Shown: positions 44,589-53,680, counted from the stretch's first letter. The stretch is 64,000 nucleotides of DNA from Micromonospora rhizosphaerae (GCF_900091465.1 NZ_FMHV01000002.1:1364001-1428000); one strand, 5' to 3'. Program-made: numbers and translations. Notes: generated by a model from the letters alone, not told the origin.

Positions 44589-47069
44589 TCAGTCCTCCAG
44601 CACCGCCGCGGTGATCCGGTGCAGCGCGAAGGTGTGCAGCATCTCCGTCCGCTCGTCCTCGGCCCGCAGGTAACCCGCCCCCATCGACACCGGACGGACC
44701 AGCCGGGACGCGGTCGCCCCGTGCGCGTCGACGTACCCGACCCAGACCAGCGCCTTGTCCCGGACCGCCTGTTGCAGCACGGCGAGCGCGTCGCTGTGGC
44801 TGTGCGCGGGCACCGGACCGGTCCGCACCGCGCCGGGGCGGACCACCGCCGGGGCCCGCCGGGCCGCGCGCGCCGCCGCCTCGCCGCGCCGGATCTGCTC
44901 CACCACGCCGAGCAGCCGCGGCATGGGCAACTTCGGTGCCGCCAGCGGATCGAGGGTCCGGGTGGCGACCGGGCCCCGCGCCGGAGCCCGCCGGGTCTTC
45001 GGCCGGGAGAGCACGGTCGCGCCGCTGGCGTCCTCCGGCACCGGCGCGTACCCGGCGTCGCGCAGCGCGGTCAGCATCCGCCCCACCTGGTACGGGGTGG
45101 AGAGCACCGTCGGGGCCAGCCGGCGGAACGCCAGCGGCTCCAACCGCTTGTCGGCCAGCACCTCGGTGAGCAGCGCCTCGTCGTCGCTGCGGACGTACCC
45201 GCCGGCGGAGCCGACCCGCAGCCCGCCGTGCTTGCGGGCCACGTCGTCCACCAGATAGGTCAGCCCCTGCGGCACCGGGGTACGCGACCGGCGCCGGAAC
45301 AGCGCGTGGAGGTCGTCGGCCGAGTAGCCGGCGTCCAAGGCCCGCCGGACGCTGGCCGTGGTCACCCGGTGCACGCTGGCGGCACCCGCCGACTCGTGCT
45401 CGGCCACCACCTCCAGCTCACCGGCCAGGGCGGGGTCCGGCGGGCCCGGCACCACCACGGTCAGGTCGGCCTGCACCAGGAAGTGGTCGACCGGGGCGGG
45501 GAGCAGGGCGTCGAGCGCCCGGATGGCGGTGGACGGCTCACCCGACTGGGCGTCCGCGCGCAGCCCCAGCGGGTCGTCCGCGCCCCGATCGTCGGCCTCG
45601 GTGACGTCCGCCAGCAGCAGCCGCCCGTACGAGGTGAGCGCGCCGAGCCCGGTCACGCCGAGCTGGGCCGCCTCGCTCAGCACCTCCTGGTGCGCGGCCT
45701 CCCGGCCCCGGCTGCGCCTCGGCGCCCGCCAGTCGAGCAGCTCCAGCACCTCTTCCAGGGTCGGCGCGGTGGCCGGCTCCAGGCCGGCCAGCACCTCGAG
45801 CACCGCCCGTCGGGCGGCCGGCGCGCCGGCCCGCTCCGCCTCGGCGGAGAGCACCGAGATCGGCCGGTCCCGGTCGTCCCGCTGGCCGACCAGGCCCGTC
45901 TGCCGGGTCATGGTCAGCCATGCCCGGGCCAGCTGCTCCCAGCGCTGCGCCAGCGAACTGGCCCGCCACACCTCGTACCCGCCGGTGGGGAGGACCTGCT
46001 GGTCGCCGCCGTACCGGGTGCTGGCGGCGCCGGTCAGGTCCAGCTCGCCGATCAGTCCGGCCGCGTACGCGACCTCGAAGAGCAGCGCGGTTGTCGGCTC
46101 GTCCAGCCCGAGGCCCTTGGCCAGCCGGCGCAGGTCACGTACGCCGACGCCGCCCGAGCGGAGCACCGGCACCGGGTCGGCGGCGAGGCTCTCCAGCAGC
46201 GCCTCGGTGTGGCGTACCGCCTCCATGGTCTGCCCGGCCCCGGCGGAGTCGACGGCCTTCGCCTCGCGCGGCGGGCTGGCCACCAGCGGCGGGCTGGTGC
46301 GCAGCGGACCGAGCGGGCCGCTGTCCCGGCGCAGCAGCAGGCCGACCTCGCGAGGGAGTTCGACCGTGCCGGCGCCGCCGCCCTTGCCGGTCGGGACGGG
46401 GACGAGCAGCCGGTGGTCCACCAGCCAGCGCACCGGGGAACCGGTGGGCGCGCCGCCGTTGGTGGCGTCCGAGGGGAGGGTGTCCTCCGCGCCGACCGCG
46501 GGCGCCTGCAGCGCACCCGGTGGCACGCTCCCCACCGGCGGCCCGGCGGCGAGCCGGTCCAGGATCGCCCGGGCTGAGGGGGGAGCGGCCAACAGGGTCC
46601 GCCGCAGCTTCGCCGGGTCCGCGCAGAGCGCCGCCGTCCGCGGGTCCAGCTCCGCCGCCGGTCGGCCCAGCCCCGCCGGGTACGGGGACACCTCGTCGAC
46701 GCCGGCCACCACGTGCAGGTCGTGCTCCGGGCCGTACAGCAGGAAGAGCGCGCGCAGCTTGTTCACCGCGCCGCGGACGGCCGTCGGGGCGGGCGGGCGC
46801 GGACCGGCGGTGGCCATGGCCAGGATCGCGTCGACGGAGGTGCCGCCCTCCGCCGGGTCCCGGGTGAGCCGGGCGGCGTCCAGGATCTGGAGGGTGAACT
46901 GGTCCACCCCGTCGAGGGCGCGGGCCACGGAGACCCGGGACTGGGCGCGAATGGCCAGCGCGGAGAGGTCGGCCGGTACCGGCACGACGAGGTCCGGCCG
47001 CAGCTGGAGGAGGGCGGCCAGGGACTCGTCGGGCAGGGTCCGCAGATGGTCGGCGAGTGAGGTGGTCAT
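44589..47069 (-). CDS. Helicase-associated protein (XPB/Ssl2-like N-terminal domain, PF13625 type)
   Basis: An 826-residue protein found beside XPB in actinobacteria. It begins MTTSLADHLRTLPDESLAAL and carries several winged-helix-like units, then the helicase-associated XPB/Ssl2 domain in the C-terminal third (VHRVTTASVRRALDAGYSAD to LTYLVDDVARKHGGLRVGSA). The end (VRDKALVWVGYVDAHGATAS) resembles a WYL-like sensor. It has no ATPase motifs of its own and presumably works with the helicase in repair. Full length, start ATG 47069 next to a divergent HAD gene. Confidence 0.88.
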   Translation of the reverse strand: MTTSLADHLRTLPDESLAALLQLRPDLVVPVPADLSALAIRAQSRVSVARALDGVDQFTLQILDAARLTRDPAEGGTSVDAILAMATAGPRPPAPTAVRGAVNKLRALFLLYGPEHDLHVVAGVDEVSPYPAGLGRPAAELDPRTAALCADPAKLRRTLLAAPPSARAILDRLAAGPPVGSVPPGALQAPAVGAEDTLPSDATNGGAPTGSPVRWLVDHRLLVPVPTGKGGGAGTVELPREVGLLLRRDSGPLGPLRTSPPLVASPPREAKAVDSAGAGQTMEAVRHTEALLESLAADPVPVLRSGGVGVRDLRRLAKGLGLDEPTTALLFEVAYAAGLIGELDLTGAASTRYGGDQQVLPTGGYEVWRASSLAQRWEQLARAWLTMTRQTGLVGQRDDRDRPISVLSAEAERAGAPAARRAVLEVLAGLEPATAPTLEEVLELLDWRAPRRSRGREAAHQEVLSEAAQLGVTGLGALTSYGRLLLADVTEADDRGADDPLGLRADAQSGEPSTAIRALDALLPAPVDHFLVQADLTVVVPGPPDPALAGELEVVAEHESAGAASVHRVTTASVRRALDAGYSADDLHALFRRRSRTPVPQGLTYLVDDVARKHGGLRVGSAGGYVRSDDEALLTEVLADKRLEPLAFRRLAPTVLSTPYQVGRMLTALRDAGYAPVPEDASGATVLSRPKTRRAPARGPVATRTLDPLAAPKLPMPRLLGVVEQIRRGEAAARAARRAPAVVRPGAVRTGPVPAHSHSDALAVLQQAVRDKALVWVGYVDAHGATASRLVRPVSMGAGYLRAEDERTEMLHTFALHRITAAVLED

Positions 47070-47153
47070 CGTCGTTCAAAGTTAGCCCGGCGGGGGGCCG
47101 TCCCGCCCCTCGGACGCCCGGCTCGGCCGGGGTTGGGCGGGTACGTTCTCCGC

Positions 47154-47777
47154 ATGCCCCTTCTGATGGTCGGATTCGACCTCGACATGACCCTGGTCGA
47201 CTCCCGTCCCGGCATCGCCGCGACGTACCGGGCGTTGACCGAGCTCACCGGTGTGCACGTGGACGCGGACGCGGCGGTGTCCCGGCTGGGTCCGCCGCTG
47301 CGCACCGAGATCGCCCGCTGGTTCCCGCCGGAGCGGGTGGAGGAGGGGGTACGCGTGTTCCGCGAGCTCTACCCGGCGTACGCGATCACCCCGACCGTGC
47401 CGATGCCCGGCGCGTTCGCGGCGATCGAGGCCGTGCACGCCGGCGGCGGCCGAGTCATGCTGGTGACCTCGAAGATCGGCCGGCTGGCCAAGCTGCACCT
47501 GGACCACCTCGGGCTGGCGGTCGACGAACTGGCCGGCGACCTGTTCGCGGAGGAGAAGGCGACGGCACTGCGGGAACACGGGGCCACGCTCTACGTCGGG
47601 GACCACGTGGCGGACATGGTGGCCGCGGAGGCCGCGGGGGTCCCGGGCGTGGGGGTGGCCACCGGGCCGTGTTCCCACGAGGAGCTGAAAAGTGCCGGGG
47701 CGCACGTGGTCCTGGACGACCTCACCGAATTCCCGGCGGCGCTGGACCGGATCATCCGGCTAGCCTTGGAGCAGTAG
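47154..47777 (+). CDS. HAD-superfamily phosphatase (phosphoglycolate phosphatase-like)
   Basis: A 207-residue HAD hydrolase. Motif I is FDLDMTLVDS with nucleophile Asp9 and acid Asp11, motif II is MLVTSKIG, and motif IV is YVGDHVADMVAAEAAG. The cap domain lies between residues 15 and 80. It is similar to PGP-type phosphatases acting on small phosphates. ATG 47154 is chosen, since the family starts at MVGFDLD. It is divergent to the helicase-associated gene and lies 28 bases from the cold-shock gene. Confidence 0.9.
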   Translation: MPLLMVGFDLDMTLVDSRPGIAATYRALTELTGVHVDADAAVSRLGPPLRTEIARWFPPERVEEGVRVFRELYPAYAITPTVPMPGAFAAIEAVHAGGGRVMLVTSKIGRLAKLHLDHLGLAVDELAGDLFAEEKATALREHGATLYVGDHVADMVAAEAAGVPGVGVATGPCSHEELKSAGAHVVLDDLTEFPAALDRIIRLALEQ

Positions 47778-47805
47778 ACGTCTCAAGCGAAACAGAGGTT
47801 CTCAG

Positions 47806-48192
47806 GTGCCGACGGGTCGAGTGAAGTGGTATGACGCGGCCAAGGGATACGGGTTCGTCACCAGTGACGAGGGTGGCGACGTGTTCCTGCCCAAGGGCGC
47901 GCTACCGGCGGGCGTCAGCGACCTGAAGGGCGGCCAGCGGGTCGATTTCAGCGTGGTGGACAGCCGCCGGGGCGCCCAGGCCATGGGGGTCAAGCTGCTG
48001 GAGGCCCCGCCGTCCGTGGCGGAGCTGCGCCGCCGGCCGGCCGAGGAGCTGCACGGGCTGATCGAGGACATGATCAAGGTGCTCGAGGCGAAGGTCCAGC
48101 CGGACCTGCGCCGGGGTCGCTTCCCGGACCGGAAGACCGCGCAGAAGATCGCTCAGCTGGTCCACGCGGTCGCCCGCGAGCTGGAGGTCTGA
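47806..48192 (+). CDS. Cold-shock domain protein with C-terminal extension
   Basis: A 128-residue protein. Residues 1-66 are a cold-shock domain: GRVKWYDAAKGYGFVTSDEG (RNP1 KGYGFV) and DVFLPKGAL (RNP2-like). The C-terminal 60 residues form a helical extension (LHGLIEDMIKVLEAKVQ, then KIAQLVHAVARELEV) typical of long actinobacterial Csp forms. It likely binds single-stranded RNA or DNA. GTG 47806 start. The 3' end overlaps the convergent mqnD gene by 40 bases. Confidence 0.92.
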   Translation: MPTGRVKWYDAAKGYGFVTSDEGGDVFLPKGALPAGVSDLKGGQRVDFSVVDSRRGAQAMGVKLLEAPPSVAELRRRPAEELHGLIEDMIKVLEAKVQPDLRRGRFPDRKTAQKIAQLVHAVARELEV

Positions 48193-49043
48193 GGCACGAG
48201 CCCGGCGTCGGCGGCCCGGCCCAGCAACGCCTCGACGGCGGCGATTCCCGCGTCCCCCAGGTCCGCGGTGAACTCGTTGACGTAGAGGCCGATGTGCCGG
48301 TCCACCACGTCGGGCTCCATCTCCTGTGCGTGGGAGAGGACGTACTCCCGGCTGGCCGCGGGGTCGGCCCACGCCTGGCGTACCGACTCGCGGATCCAGC
48401 CGGCCGCCTCGACCGGGTCGACCGCGCCCTTGCGGGCCAGGATGGCACCGAGCGGGATCGGCAGGCCGGTGTCGGCCTCCCACCACTCGCCGAGGTCGAC
48501 CAGGGCGGTCAGCCCGTGCCGGGGGTAGGTGAAGCGGGCCTCGTGGATCACCAGCCCGGCGTCGTACCGCCCGGCGGCGACGCCCGGCATGATCTCGTGG
48601 AACGGCACCACCTCGATCCGCGCCGGCGGCCGCTCCGCCGACCAGAGCCGGAAGAGCAGGTACGCCGTGGTCCGCTCGCCGGGCACCGCCACGGTCGCCC
48701 CCGTGAGGTCGGTCCGGTCCGGGCCCGTGAGGCCGGCCCGGTCCGGCCGTCCGGCCCGGTCGGCCCCACCGGCCCGGTCGCCGCGGGTGAGCACGAGCGG
48801 GCCGCAGCCGCGGCCGAGTGCCCCGCCGCAGGGCAGCAGGTGGTAGTCGTCAAGCAGCCACGGCAGCGCCGCGTAACTCACCTTGACCAGGTCGAACGCC
48901 CCCCGCTCCGCGGCGGTGTTGGTGACGTCCACGTCGGCGTAGGTCACCTCGACCGGCGGTGCGCCGGGCACCCGCCCGTGCACCAGGGCGTCGAAGACGA
49001 ACGTGTCGTTGGGGCAGGGCGAGATCGCCAGGGAGAGCGCCAC
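48153..49043 (-). CDS. mqnD: 1,4-dihydroxy-6-naphthoate synthase
   Basis: A 296-residue enzyme of the futalosine menaquinone pathway that makes dihydroxynaphthoate from cyclic dehypoxanthine futalosine. Family text: SLAISPCPNDTFVFDALVHG, DVDVTNTAAERGAFDLVKVS, PCGGALGRGCGPLVL, and near the end VVDRHIGLYVNEFTADLGD. Residues about 89-114 are an extra low-complexity insert (RAGGADRAGRPDRAG type) absent from normal MqnD. The 3' end overlaps the cold-shock gene by 40 bases, tail to tail. mqnB follows 1.4 kb away. Confidence 0.92.
   Translation of the reverse strand: MALSLAISPCPNDTFVFDALVHGRVPGAPPVEVTYADVDVTNTAAERGAFDLVKVSYAALPWLLDDYHLLPCGGALGRGCGPLVLTRGDRAGGADRAGRPDRAGLTGPDRTDLTGATVAVPGERTTAYLLFRLWSAERPPARIEVVPFHEIMPGVAAGRYDAGLVIHEARFTYPRHGLTALVDLGEWWEADTGLPIPLGAILARKGAVDPVEAAGWIRESVRQAWADPAASREYVLSHAQEMEPDVVDRHIGLYVNEFTADLGDAGIAAVEALLGRAADAGLVPQTSSSRATAWTS
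48702..48779 (-). repeat. Low-complexity GGCCCGGTC-type repeat inside mqnD
   Basis: Repeats of ggcccggtc/ggccggtc-like units give the amino acids Ala-Gly-x-Asp-Arg in an imperfect tandem pattern, about 26 codons. It looks like slippage expansion. Confidence 0.65.
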
Positions 49044-49181
49044 ACCCCCACGTTAACCCCGCCCCGATCGACCGCCGCGCCGCGCCCACGTCACTGTGAG
49101 CCTGCCCGCCGCCCGGCTCGCGCCTTCCCCGACTGCGGATGTTCCGGCCGGGCCGCAAGCAGGCCGCGTCTGGGCAGGGGG

Positions 49182-49446
49182 CTACGAGTCTGATGACGTG
49201 AGTGGATCAGGGCGCGCATTCGCGTGGGACATGCGGGTCGGTGGCGACGGCATGGACCATGGGCGCCGCAGCCGTGGTCGGTGCTCACCCCGACCGTCGT
49301 CGGGGGCGTAAACGCCGGTCCTCGTTTCCACCGGTGCGATCCAGCAGCACGACATCGGGCGTCGCTCATTCACCATCCGGGCGATGCGCGGCTTCGGGGA
49401 GTGACCCGGGTGGGTGAGTGATTCGTTCACGTCATCAGATTCGTAG
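49182..49446. repeat. Inverted repeat pair (19 of 20 bases) enclosing 225 bases
   Basis: ctacgagtctgatgacgtga at 49182-49201 and the inverse of ctacgaatctgatgacgtga at 49427-49446. The arms could bound a MITE-like element or be two copies of a regulatory motif facing each other. Confidence 0.65.
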
Positions 49447-49481
49447 CGTCTCTCACCGGTCTTCATCCCCAGCCCGGGACG

Positions 49482-49502
49482 TTCTCCACAGGGTTGTCCA
49501 CA
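49482..49502 (+). promoter_or_regulatory. Two DnaA-box-like sites
   Basis: TTCTCCACA and TTGTCCACA, 3 bases apart. The second is an exact actinobacterial DnaA box (TTGTCCACA), the first differs by one base. They lie about 50 bases before the XRE-GNAT start. Confidence 0.5.
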
Positions 49503-49553
49503 GGTTGGCGGCGGGTGTTGAGGACGGCCCTCGGTCACGCCGAGCATGGTGGC

Positions 49554-50453
49554 GTGACCGAGTCCATGCCCCGGATCGAGCTGGGTGCGACGCTGCGGGC
49601 GCTGCGCCGGGCGGCCGACCTCAGCCAGCGGGAACTGGCCGAGAAGTCCGGCGTCCCCCAGGCCACGATCGCGCGGATCGAGTCGGGGAAGACCAGCGAT
49701 CCGAACTTCCGGACCGTCGAACGGTTGGTGGGTGCCGTGGCCGGCCGCATCACGATCGCCGTCGCCGGGCACACCTCGCAGGCCGCTGCCGATGCCACCT
49801 GCTCACTGCCCGCCGTACCGCACGAAAAGGTGCGCGACGCGGCGGGGCGGCACTGCCCCGCGCATCTGGACGCGCGAGAGGTGCGCCAGCCCTGGGACTG
49901 GCCGGGCGCCTGGTGGGCGCGCTGGTACGACCTGCCACCCGAGCGGTGGCGGGTCCCGTTACCCGCCGCGACGTACGTGCGGGATCGCGGCGAGCGGGAT
50001 CGGCGCCGGCGCGGCGAACGGGTGCGGCGCGAGGTCCGGATTCGGCGGTACACGGGGGATGGTCTGCCCTCCACGTCATGGCGGTTCGTGGCGGAGTTGC
50101 CCGACAGCGAGTTGGTCGGCGAGCTGCGGGCGCACGAGCGCGGCGTCGACCTGCTGCTCGGGCATGACGTGGGCGGCGGGCGGGAGATCGTGCTCGACGG
50201 TGTCCTCGTGGCCGGGGCATACCGTCAGCTCGGCATCGGACGTCGGCTGGTCGAAGCGCTCTCCGCGGAGATGGACCGGGCGGGCGTCACCACGGCCCAT
50301 GCCGTCGCGGAGTTCGGCGGTATCGGGTTCCTGATCGCGTGCGGATACCGGCTGCAGGCCAGCCGGCCGGCGGCCCTGCGGCTCGATCGCCGGGCCGGCG
50401 CAGCGCCCCGGCTCGATCCACCGGTCAGCGCAGCACCGCAGCAGCCGCGGTGA
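49554..50453 (+). CDS. XRE-family HTH regulator fused to a GNAT-like domain
   Basis: A 299-residue protein from GTG 49554 (ATG 49566 is an alternative). Residues about 8-62 are a Cro/C1 HTH (LGATLRALRRAADLSQREL, SGVPQATIARIESGKTSDPN). The centre (about residues 95-180) has a WDWPGAWWARWYDLPPERW stretch and many Arg. The C-terminal part contains VAGAYRQLGIGRRLVEALSAE and GGIGFLIACGYRLQ, which is motif A and B of a GNAT acetyltransferase. A DNA-binding acetyltransferase is unusual. The 3' end overlaps mqnB by 29 bases, tail to tail. Confidence 0.75.
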   Translation: MTESMPRIELGATLRALRRAADLSQRELAEKSGVPQATIARIESGKTSDPNFRTVERLVGAVAGRITIAVAGHTSQAAADATCSLPAVPHEKVRDAAGRHCPAHLDAREVRQPWDWPGAWWARWYDLPPERWRVPLPAATYVRDRGERDRRRRGERVRREVRIRRYTGDGLPSTSWRFVAELPDSELVGELRAHERGVDLLLGHDVGGGREIVLDGVLVAGAYRQLGIGRRLVEALSAEMDRAGVTTAHAVAEFGGIGFLIACGYRLQASRPAALRLDRRAGAAPRLDPPVSAAPQQPR

Positions 50454-51075
50454 GGGCGGCGAAGGCCTCCTTCATCCGCCACGCTCCCCGGTCGCGCGGG
50501 CCGATCGGGTTGGACACGGTGCGCAGCTCGGCGAAGGGGAGTCCGGCCTGGGCGGCGGCGACGGCCACGCCGTACCCCTCCATGGCCTCGGCCACCGCGT
50601 CCGGGTGCCGGTCGGCCAGCGCCTCGGTGCTCGCGGCGGTGCCGGTCACCGTGCTGACCGTGAGCACCGCGCCGACCGCCGCGTCCGGCAGGGCCGTGCG
50701 GAGGGCGCCCAGCAGTCCGGGATCGGCGGGGACCGCCGTGCCGCCGCCCAGCAGCTCCGGCGGCATGCCCAGCTGGTCGACCGGGATGAAGCCCTCCGGT
50801 GACTCGGCGCCCAGGTCCGCCGCCACACTGCGGGTCGCCAGCACCGTCCCACCGATCGCCACCCGACCGGGGAAGCCGCCGGCGATGCCCGCGCTGACCA
50901 CCGCCCGGTACGGCCGGCCGGCCGCCTCGGCCAACGCCAGCAGCCGGGCGGTGGCGGCGCCGGCAACGGCCGGGCCCACCCCGATCGGGGTCACGGTGAC
51001 CGTCGGATCGGTCAGGCCCGCCCGCACCGCCTCCGCCTCGGCGGGCACCGCGGTCACCACCAGCAGACCGCTCAC
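50425..51075 (-). CDS. mqnB: Futalosine hydrolase
   Basis: A 216-residue nucleoside-phosphorylase-like enzyme that cleaves futalosine in the menaquinone pathway. Features: VVTAVPAEAEAV at the start, AVVSAGIAGGFPG, TVTGTAASTEALADRHPDAV, and EAMEGYGVAVAAAQAGLPFA, with the Glu-Met-Glu-Gly of the active site. It overlaps the upstream MFS gene by 4 bases and is co-translated with it. Together with mqnD it shows that this organism makes menaquinone by the futalosine route. Confidence 0.9.
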   Translation of the reverse strand: MSGLLVVTAVPAEAEAVRAGLTDPTVTVTPIGVGPAVAGAATARLLALAEAAGRPYRAVVSAGIAGGFPGRVAIGGTVLATRSVAADLGAESPEGFIPVDQLGMPPELLGGGTAVPADPGLLGALRTALPDAAVGAVLTVSTVTGTAASTEALADRHPDAVAEAMEGYGVAVAAAQAGLPFAELRTVSNPIGPRDRGAWRMKEAFAALTAAAAVLR

Positions 51076-52730
51076 CCGACCGGTCCCCGGTGCTCCCGGC
51101 TGTTCTCGTCCTCGGCGCCGCCGCCCGAGCCGCGCACCGCGGACGAGGGACGGTAGATGTGGTAGCCCGGCGGCGCGAGCCGATCGTCGTCGACGGGTGC
51201 CGGCGTACCGCCGTGGGGTGGGGCCGGCGAGGTGGGCGCCAGATGCGCGAACGGGCGCGTCGCGTCCGGCGCCTCGGGGCCCAGGCGCTCGGTCTGCTCG
51301 GTGCCCAGCCGTTCGGTCTGCTCGGCGGCCATCTCGTCATCGCCGAGCGCCCGGCCGACCAGCCGCTCGGTGCGCAGCCGACCGGCTACCACCACGCCCC
51401 GCGCAGCGACCAGGGCGGCCACGCCGGCCGCGACCGCGACCCCGATCCGGCCGTCGAACGGTACGAGCCCGAGCCCGCCGCCGGCCACGAAGGCGAGCAT
51501 CAGCGCGGTCTCGGAGTGGGCGAACGAGCTGGCCCGCAGCCGCTCCGGGATCCGCTCCTGAATCGACGCGTCGACCGCCAGTTTGGAGATCCCGCTGATC
51601 AGGGCGGTCACCAGGCAGAGCAGCGCAACCATGGGCAGGGAGAACTTCACCGCGGCGAGGACCGCGACGCCGGCCACGATGACGGTGCCGCTGGACTGGA
51701 GCGCGGCTGGCCGGTGAATGCGCAGCCGGGTGCCGACGGCGGTGGCCAGGAAGCTCCCCACGGCCAGGGCGCCGCCGATCAGGCCCAGCGCGCCCTCAGC
51801 GGCCAGGTTCCGCCCGAAGAAGTCGGTGGTGAGGTCGCCCGCCTTGAGGGCGAAGGCGAGGAAGAGCAGCAGGAAGCCGTAGAGCCCGCGCAGGGCCGCC
51901 GCGCCGATCAGCGTGGCGATCACCAGTCGGCCGGCCGGGTGGCCACGGCCCAGCGGCCGCTCGCCGTCCCGGCGCCACAGCGCCCGGAGCGGCCGCGGCA
52001 CCCGCTCCGGCGGCTCGGAGTCGGCCCGCGGGGGCAGGCGCAGCGAGATCACCATGCCCACCAGGAAGATCAGCGACGCCACCCGGAGCGGCCACTGCGG
52101 CCCGAGCCAGAACGCGGCCAGGCCGATCGGGGCGACCAGCGCGCCGGCCACCGTGCCGTAGACGCTGGCCCGGGCACCGACCTGGGACAGCCCGAGCCCC
52201 TCGGGCAGCAGCCGGGGCACGGCCGCTGAGCGGGCCACCCCGTACGCCCGGGACAGGGCGAGCACGCCGAACGCGGCCGGATAGAGGCCGAAGCCGCCGA
52301 TGTAGTCGGAGATCAACCAGGCCAGGAAGGCGCGGCCGAGCATGGTCGCCGCCAGCGCGTACCGCCGCCCGTGCCGGAAGTGGTCGAGCAGCGGCCCGAC
52401 CACCGGGGCGAGCATGGCGAACGGCACCATCGTCACGAGCAGGTAGAGCGCCACCTTGTTGCGGGCCTCGCCGAGCGGGACGTCGAAGAAGATCGTCCCG
52501 GCCAGGCCGATCGCGATCAGCGTGTCCCCGGCGCAGGAGAGGGCGTGCAGGTCGAAGAGGCGGACCATGCCGACCTCGTTGCCGGCGCTGCGCGCCCGGG
52601 CCCTCCCGGCCCGCCGGGTCATCCAGCGGCCGCTGCTGATCGAGCCCCTGAGCAGCAGGCGGGTGGCGCGGATGCCCGTGCCGACGGTCCGCCCGAGGAC
52701 GGAGCGCCCGGAGCGGGAGGACAGCGGCAT
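51072..52730 (-). CDS. MFS transporter
   Basis: A 552-residue membrane protein with about 12 helices and a long hydrophilic C-terminal tail (about 110 residues, with TERLGTEQTERLG repeats). It starts with basic residues (RSGRSVLGRTVGTGIRATRL) before helix 1; typical texts are LALSRAYGVARSAAVPRLLP and SKLAVDASIQERIPERLRAS. ATG 52730 has gagg nine bases upstream; ATG 52739 is the alternative. Such transporters lie beside DUF3027 in many actinobacteria. Substrate unknown. Confidence 0.87.
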   Translation of the reverse strand: MPLSSRSGRSVLGRTVGTGIRATRLLLRGSISSGRWMTRRAGRARARSAGNEVGMVRLFDLHALSCAGDTLIAIGLAGTIFFDVPLGEARNKVALYLLVTMVPFAMLAPVVGPLLDHFRHGRRYALAATMLGRAFLAWLISDYIGGFGLYPAAFGVLALSRAYGVARSAAVPRLLPEGLGLSQVGARASVYGTVAGALVAPIGLAAFWLGPQWPLRVASLIFLVGMVISLRLPPRADSEPPERVPRPLRALWRRDGERPLGRGHPAGRLVIATLIGAAALRGLYGFLLLFLAFALKAGDLTTDFFGRNLAAEGALGLIGGALAVGSFLATAVGTRLRIHRPAALQSSGTVIVAGVAVLAAVKFSLPMVALLCLVTALISGISKLAVDASIQERIPERLRASSFAHSETALMLAFVAGGGLGLVPFDGRIGVAVAAGVAALVAARGVVVAGRLRTERLVGRALGDDEMAAEQTERLGTEQTERLGPEAPDATRPFAHLAPTSPAPPHGGTPAPVDDDRLAPPGYHIYRPSSAVRGSGGGAEDENSREHRGPVG

Positions 52731-52836
52731 GTGCACCATCCTCGCCCATCTGATCCACCGGTGCCGCCGCACCCAGTGAGAAACAACTCCGGGGAGTGCC
52801 TGTGTGCCCACCGCCGGCATGGGGAACAATGGGCGG

Positions 52837-53658
52837 GTGACCAGGCCCGTCTCCGCCCGCGCCGCCCGTCTCGACCAGGTCTGCGCCGCCGCCGTCGAGG
52901 AGGCCCGCGACGGCATCACCGAGGTGGACCCAGCCGGTGTCGGCGACCACCTGAAGGCCGTTGCCGAGGGCGACCGGCTCGTCACGCACTACTTCGAATG
53001 CCGGCTGGGCGGTTACCACGGGTGGCGCTGGGCGGTCACGGTGACCCGGGCGCCGCGCAGCCGCAAGGTCACCATCTGTGAGGCCGTCCTGCTCCCCGGC
53101 CCGGACGCGCTGCTCGCCCCGACCTGGGTGCCCTGGCAGGAGCGGCTCAAGCCGGGCGACCTCGGCCCCGGCGACCTGCTGCCGACCCCGCCGGACGACG
53201 AGCGGCTCGCCCCCGGCTACGTGCTCTCCGACGACCCGGCTGTGGAGGAGACCGCGTGGGAGCTCGGGCTGGGCCGGCCCCGGGTGCTCTCCCGCGAGGG
53301 TCGCTCCGAGGCCGCCCAGCGCTGGTACGACGGCGACCACGGCCCCGCCGCCCCGATCTCGGTGGCCGCGCCGGCCGCCGCCCGCTGCGGCACCTGCGGT
53401 TTCTACCTGCCGCTGGCCGGCGCGATGCGGCAGGCCTTCGGTGCCTGCGGCAACTTCTACGCCCCCGACGACGGCCGGGTGGTGAGCGCCGACCACGGCT
53501 GCGGCGCTCACTCGGAGACCCTGGTCGAGACGGCCGAGACCCCGGTCGACGAACTGCCCACCGTCTACGACGACAGCGCGGTCGAGGCCGTGTCGGTGAG
53601 CCGGGCCCCCGGCTCGGTGGAGTCCGCCGAGCCGGCGGAGCCGTACGGCCACTCCTGA
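52837..53658 (+). CDS. DUF3027 family protein
   Basis: A 273-residue cytoplasmic protein. Family text: RAARLDQVCAAAVEEARDGI, FECRLGGYHGWRWAVTVTRA, LLPGPDALLAPTWVPWQERL, and a C-terminal metal-site-like CGTCGFYLPLAGAMRQAFG, CGNFYAPDDGRVV, HGCGAHSE. GTG 52837 gives the family N-terminus; an ATG at 52819 is possible. Function unknown. It is divergent from the MFS gene. Confidence 0.88.
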   Translation: MTRPVSARAARLDQVCAAAVEEARDGITEVDPAGVGDHLKAVAEGDRLVTHYFECRLGGYHGWRWAVTVTRAPRSRKVTICEAVLLPGPDALLAPTWVPWQERLKPGDLGPGDLLPTPPDDERLAPGYVLSDDPAVEETAWELGLGRPRVLSREGRSEAAQRWYDGDHGPAAPISVAAPAAARCGTCGFYLPLAGAMRQAFGACGNFYAPDDGRVVSADHGCGAHSETLVETAETPVDELPTVYDDSAVEAVSVSRAPGSVESAEPAEPYGHS

Positions 53659-53680
53659 CGACTGAGCCGGTCGCCCGAGG

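Larger units (their letters stand above)
49044..49553. other. Intergenic region with inverted repeat pair and DnaA-like boxes
   Basis: 510 bases before the XRE-GNAT gene. It holds a 20-base inverted repeat pair (49182-49201 and 49427-49446) and two DnaA-box-like sites (49482-49490, 49494-49502). No gene is recognised between the repeats. Confidence 0.5.

Noticed and set aside
49182..49446. Inverted repeats as ends of an integrative element
   Set aside because: Only 225 bases lie between them and no integrase or other mobility gene is near.
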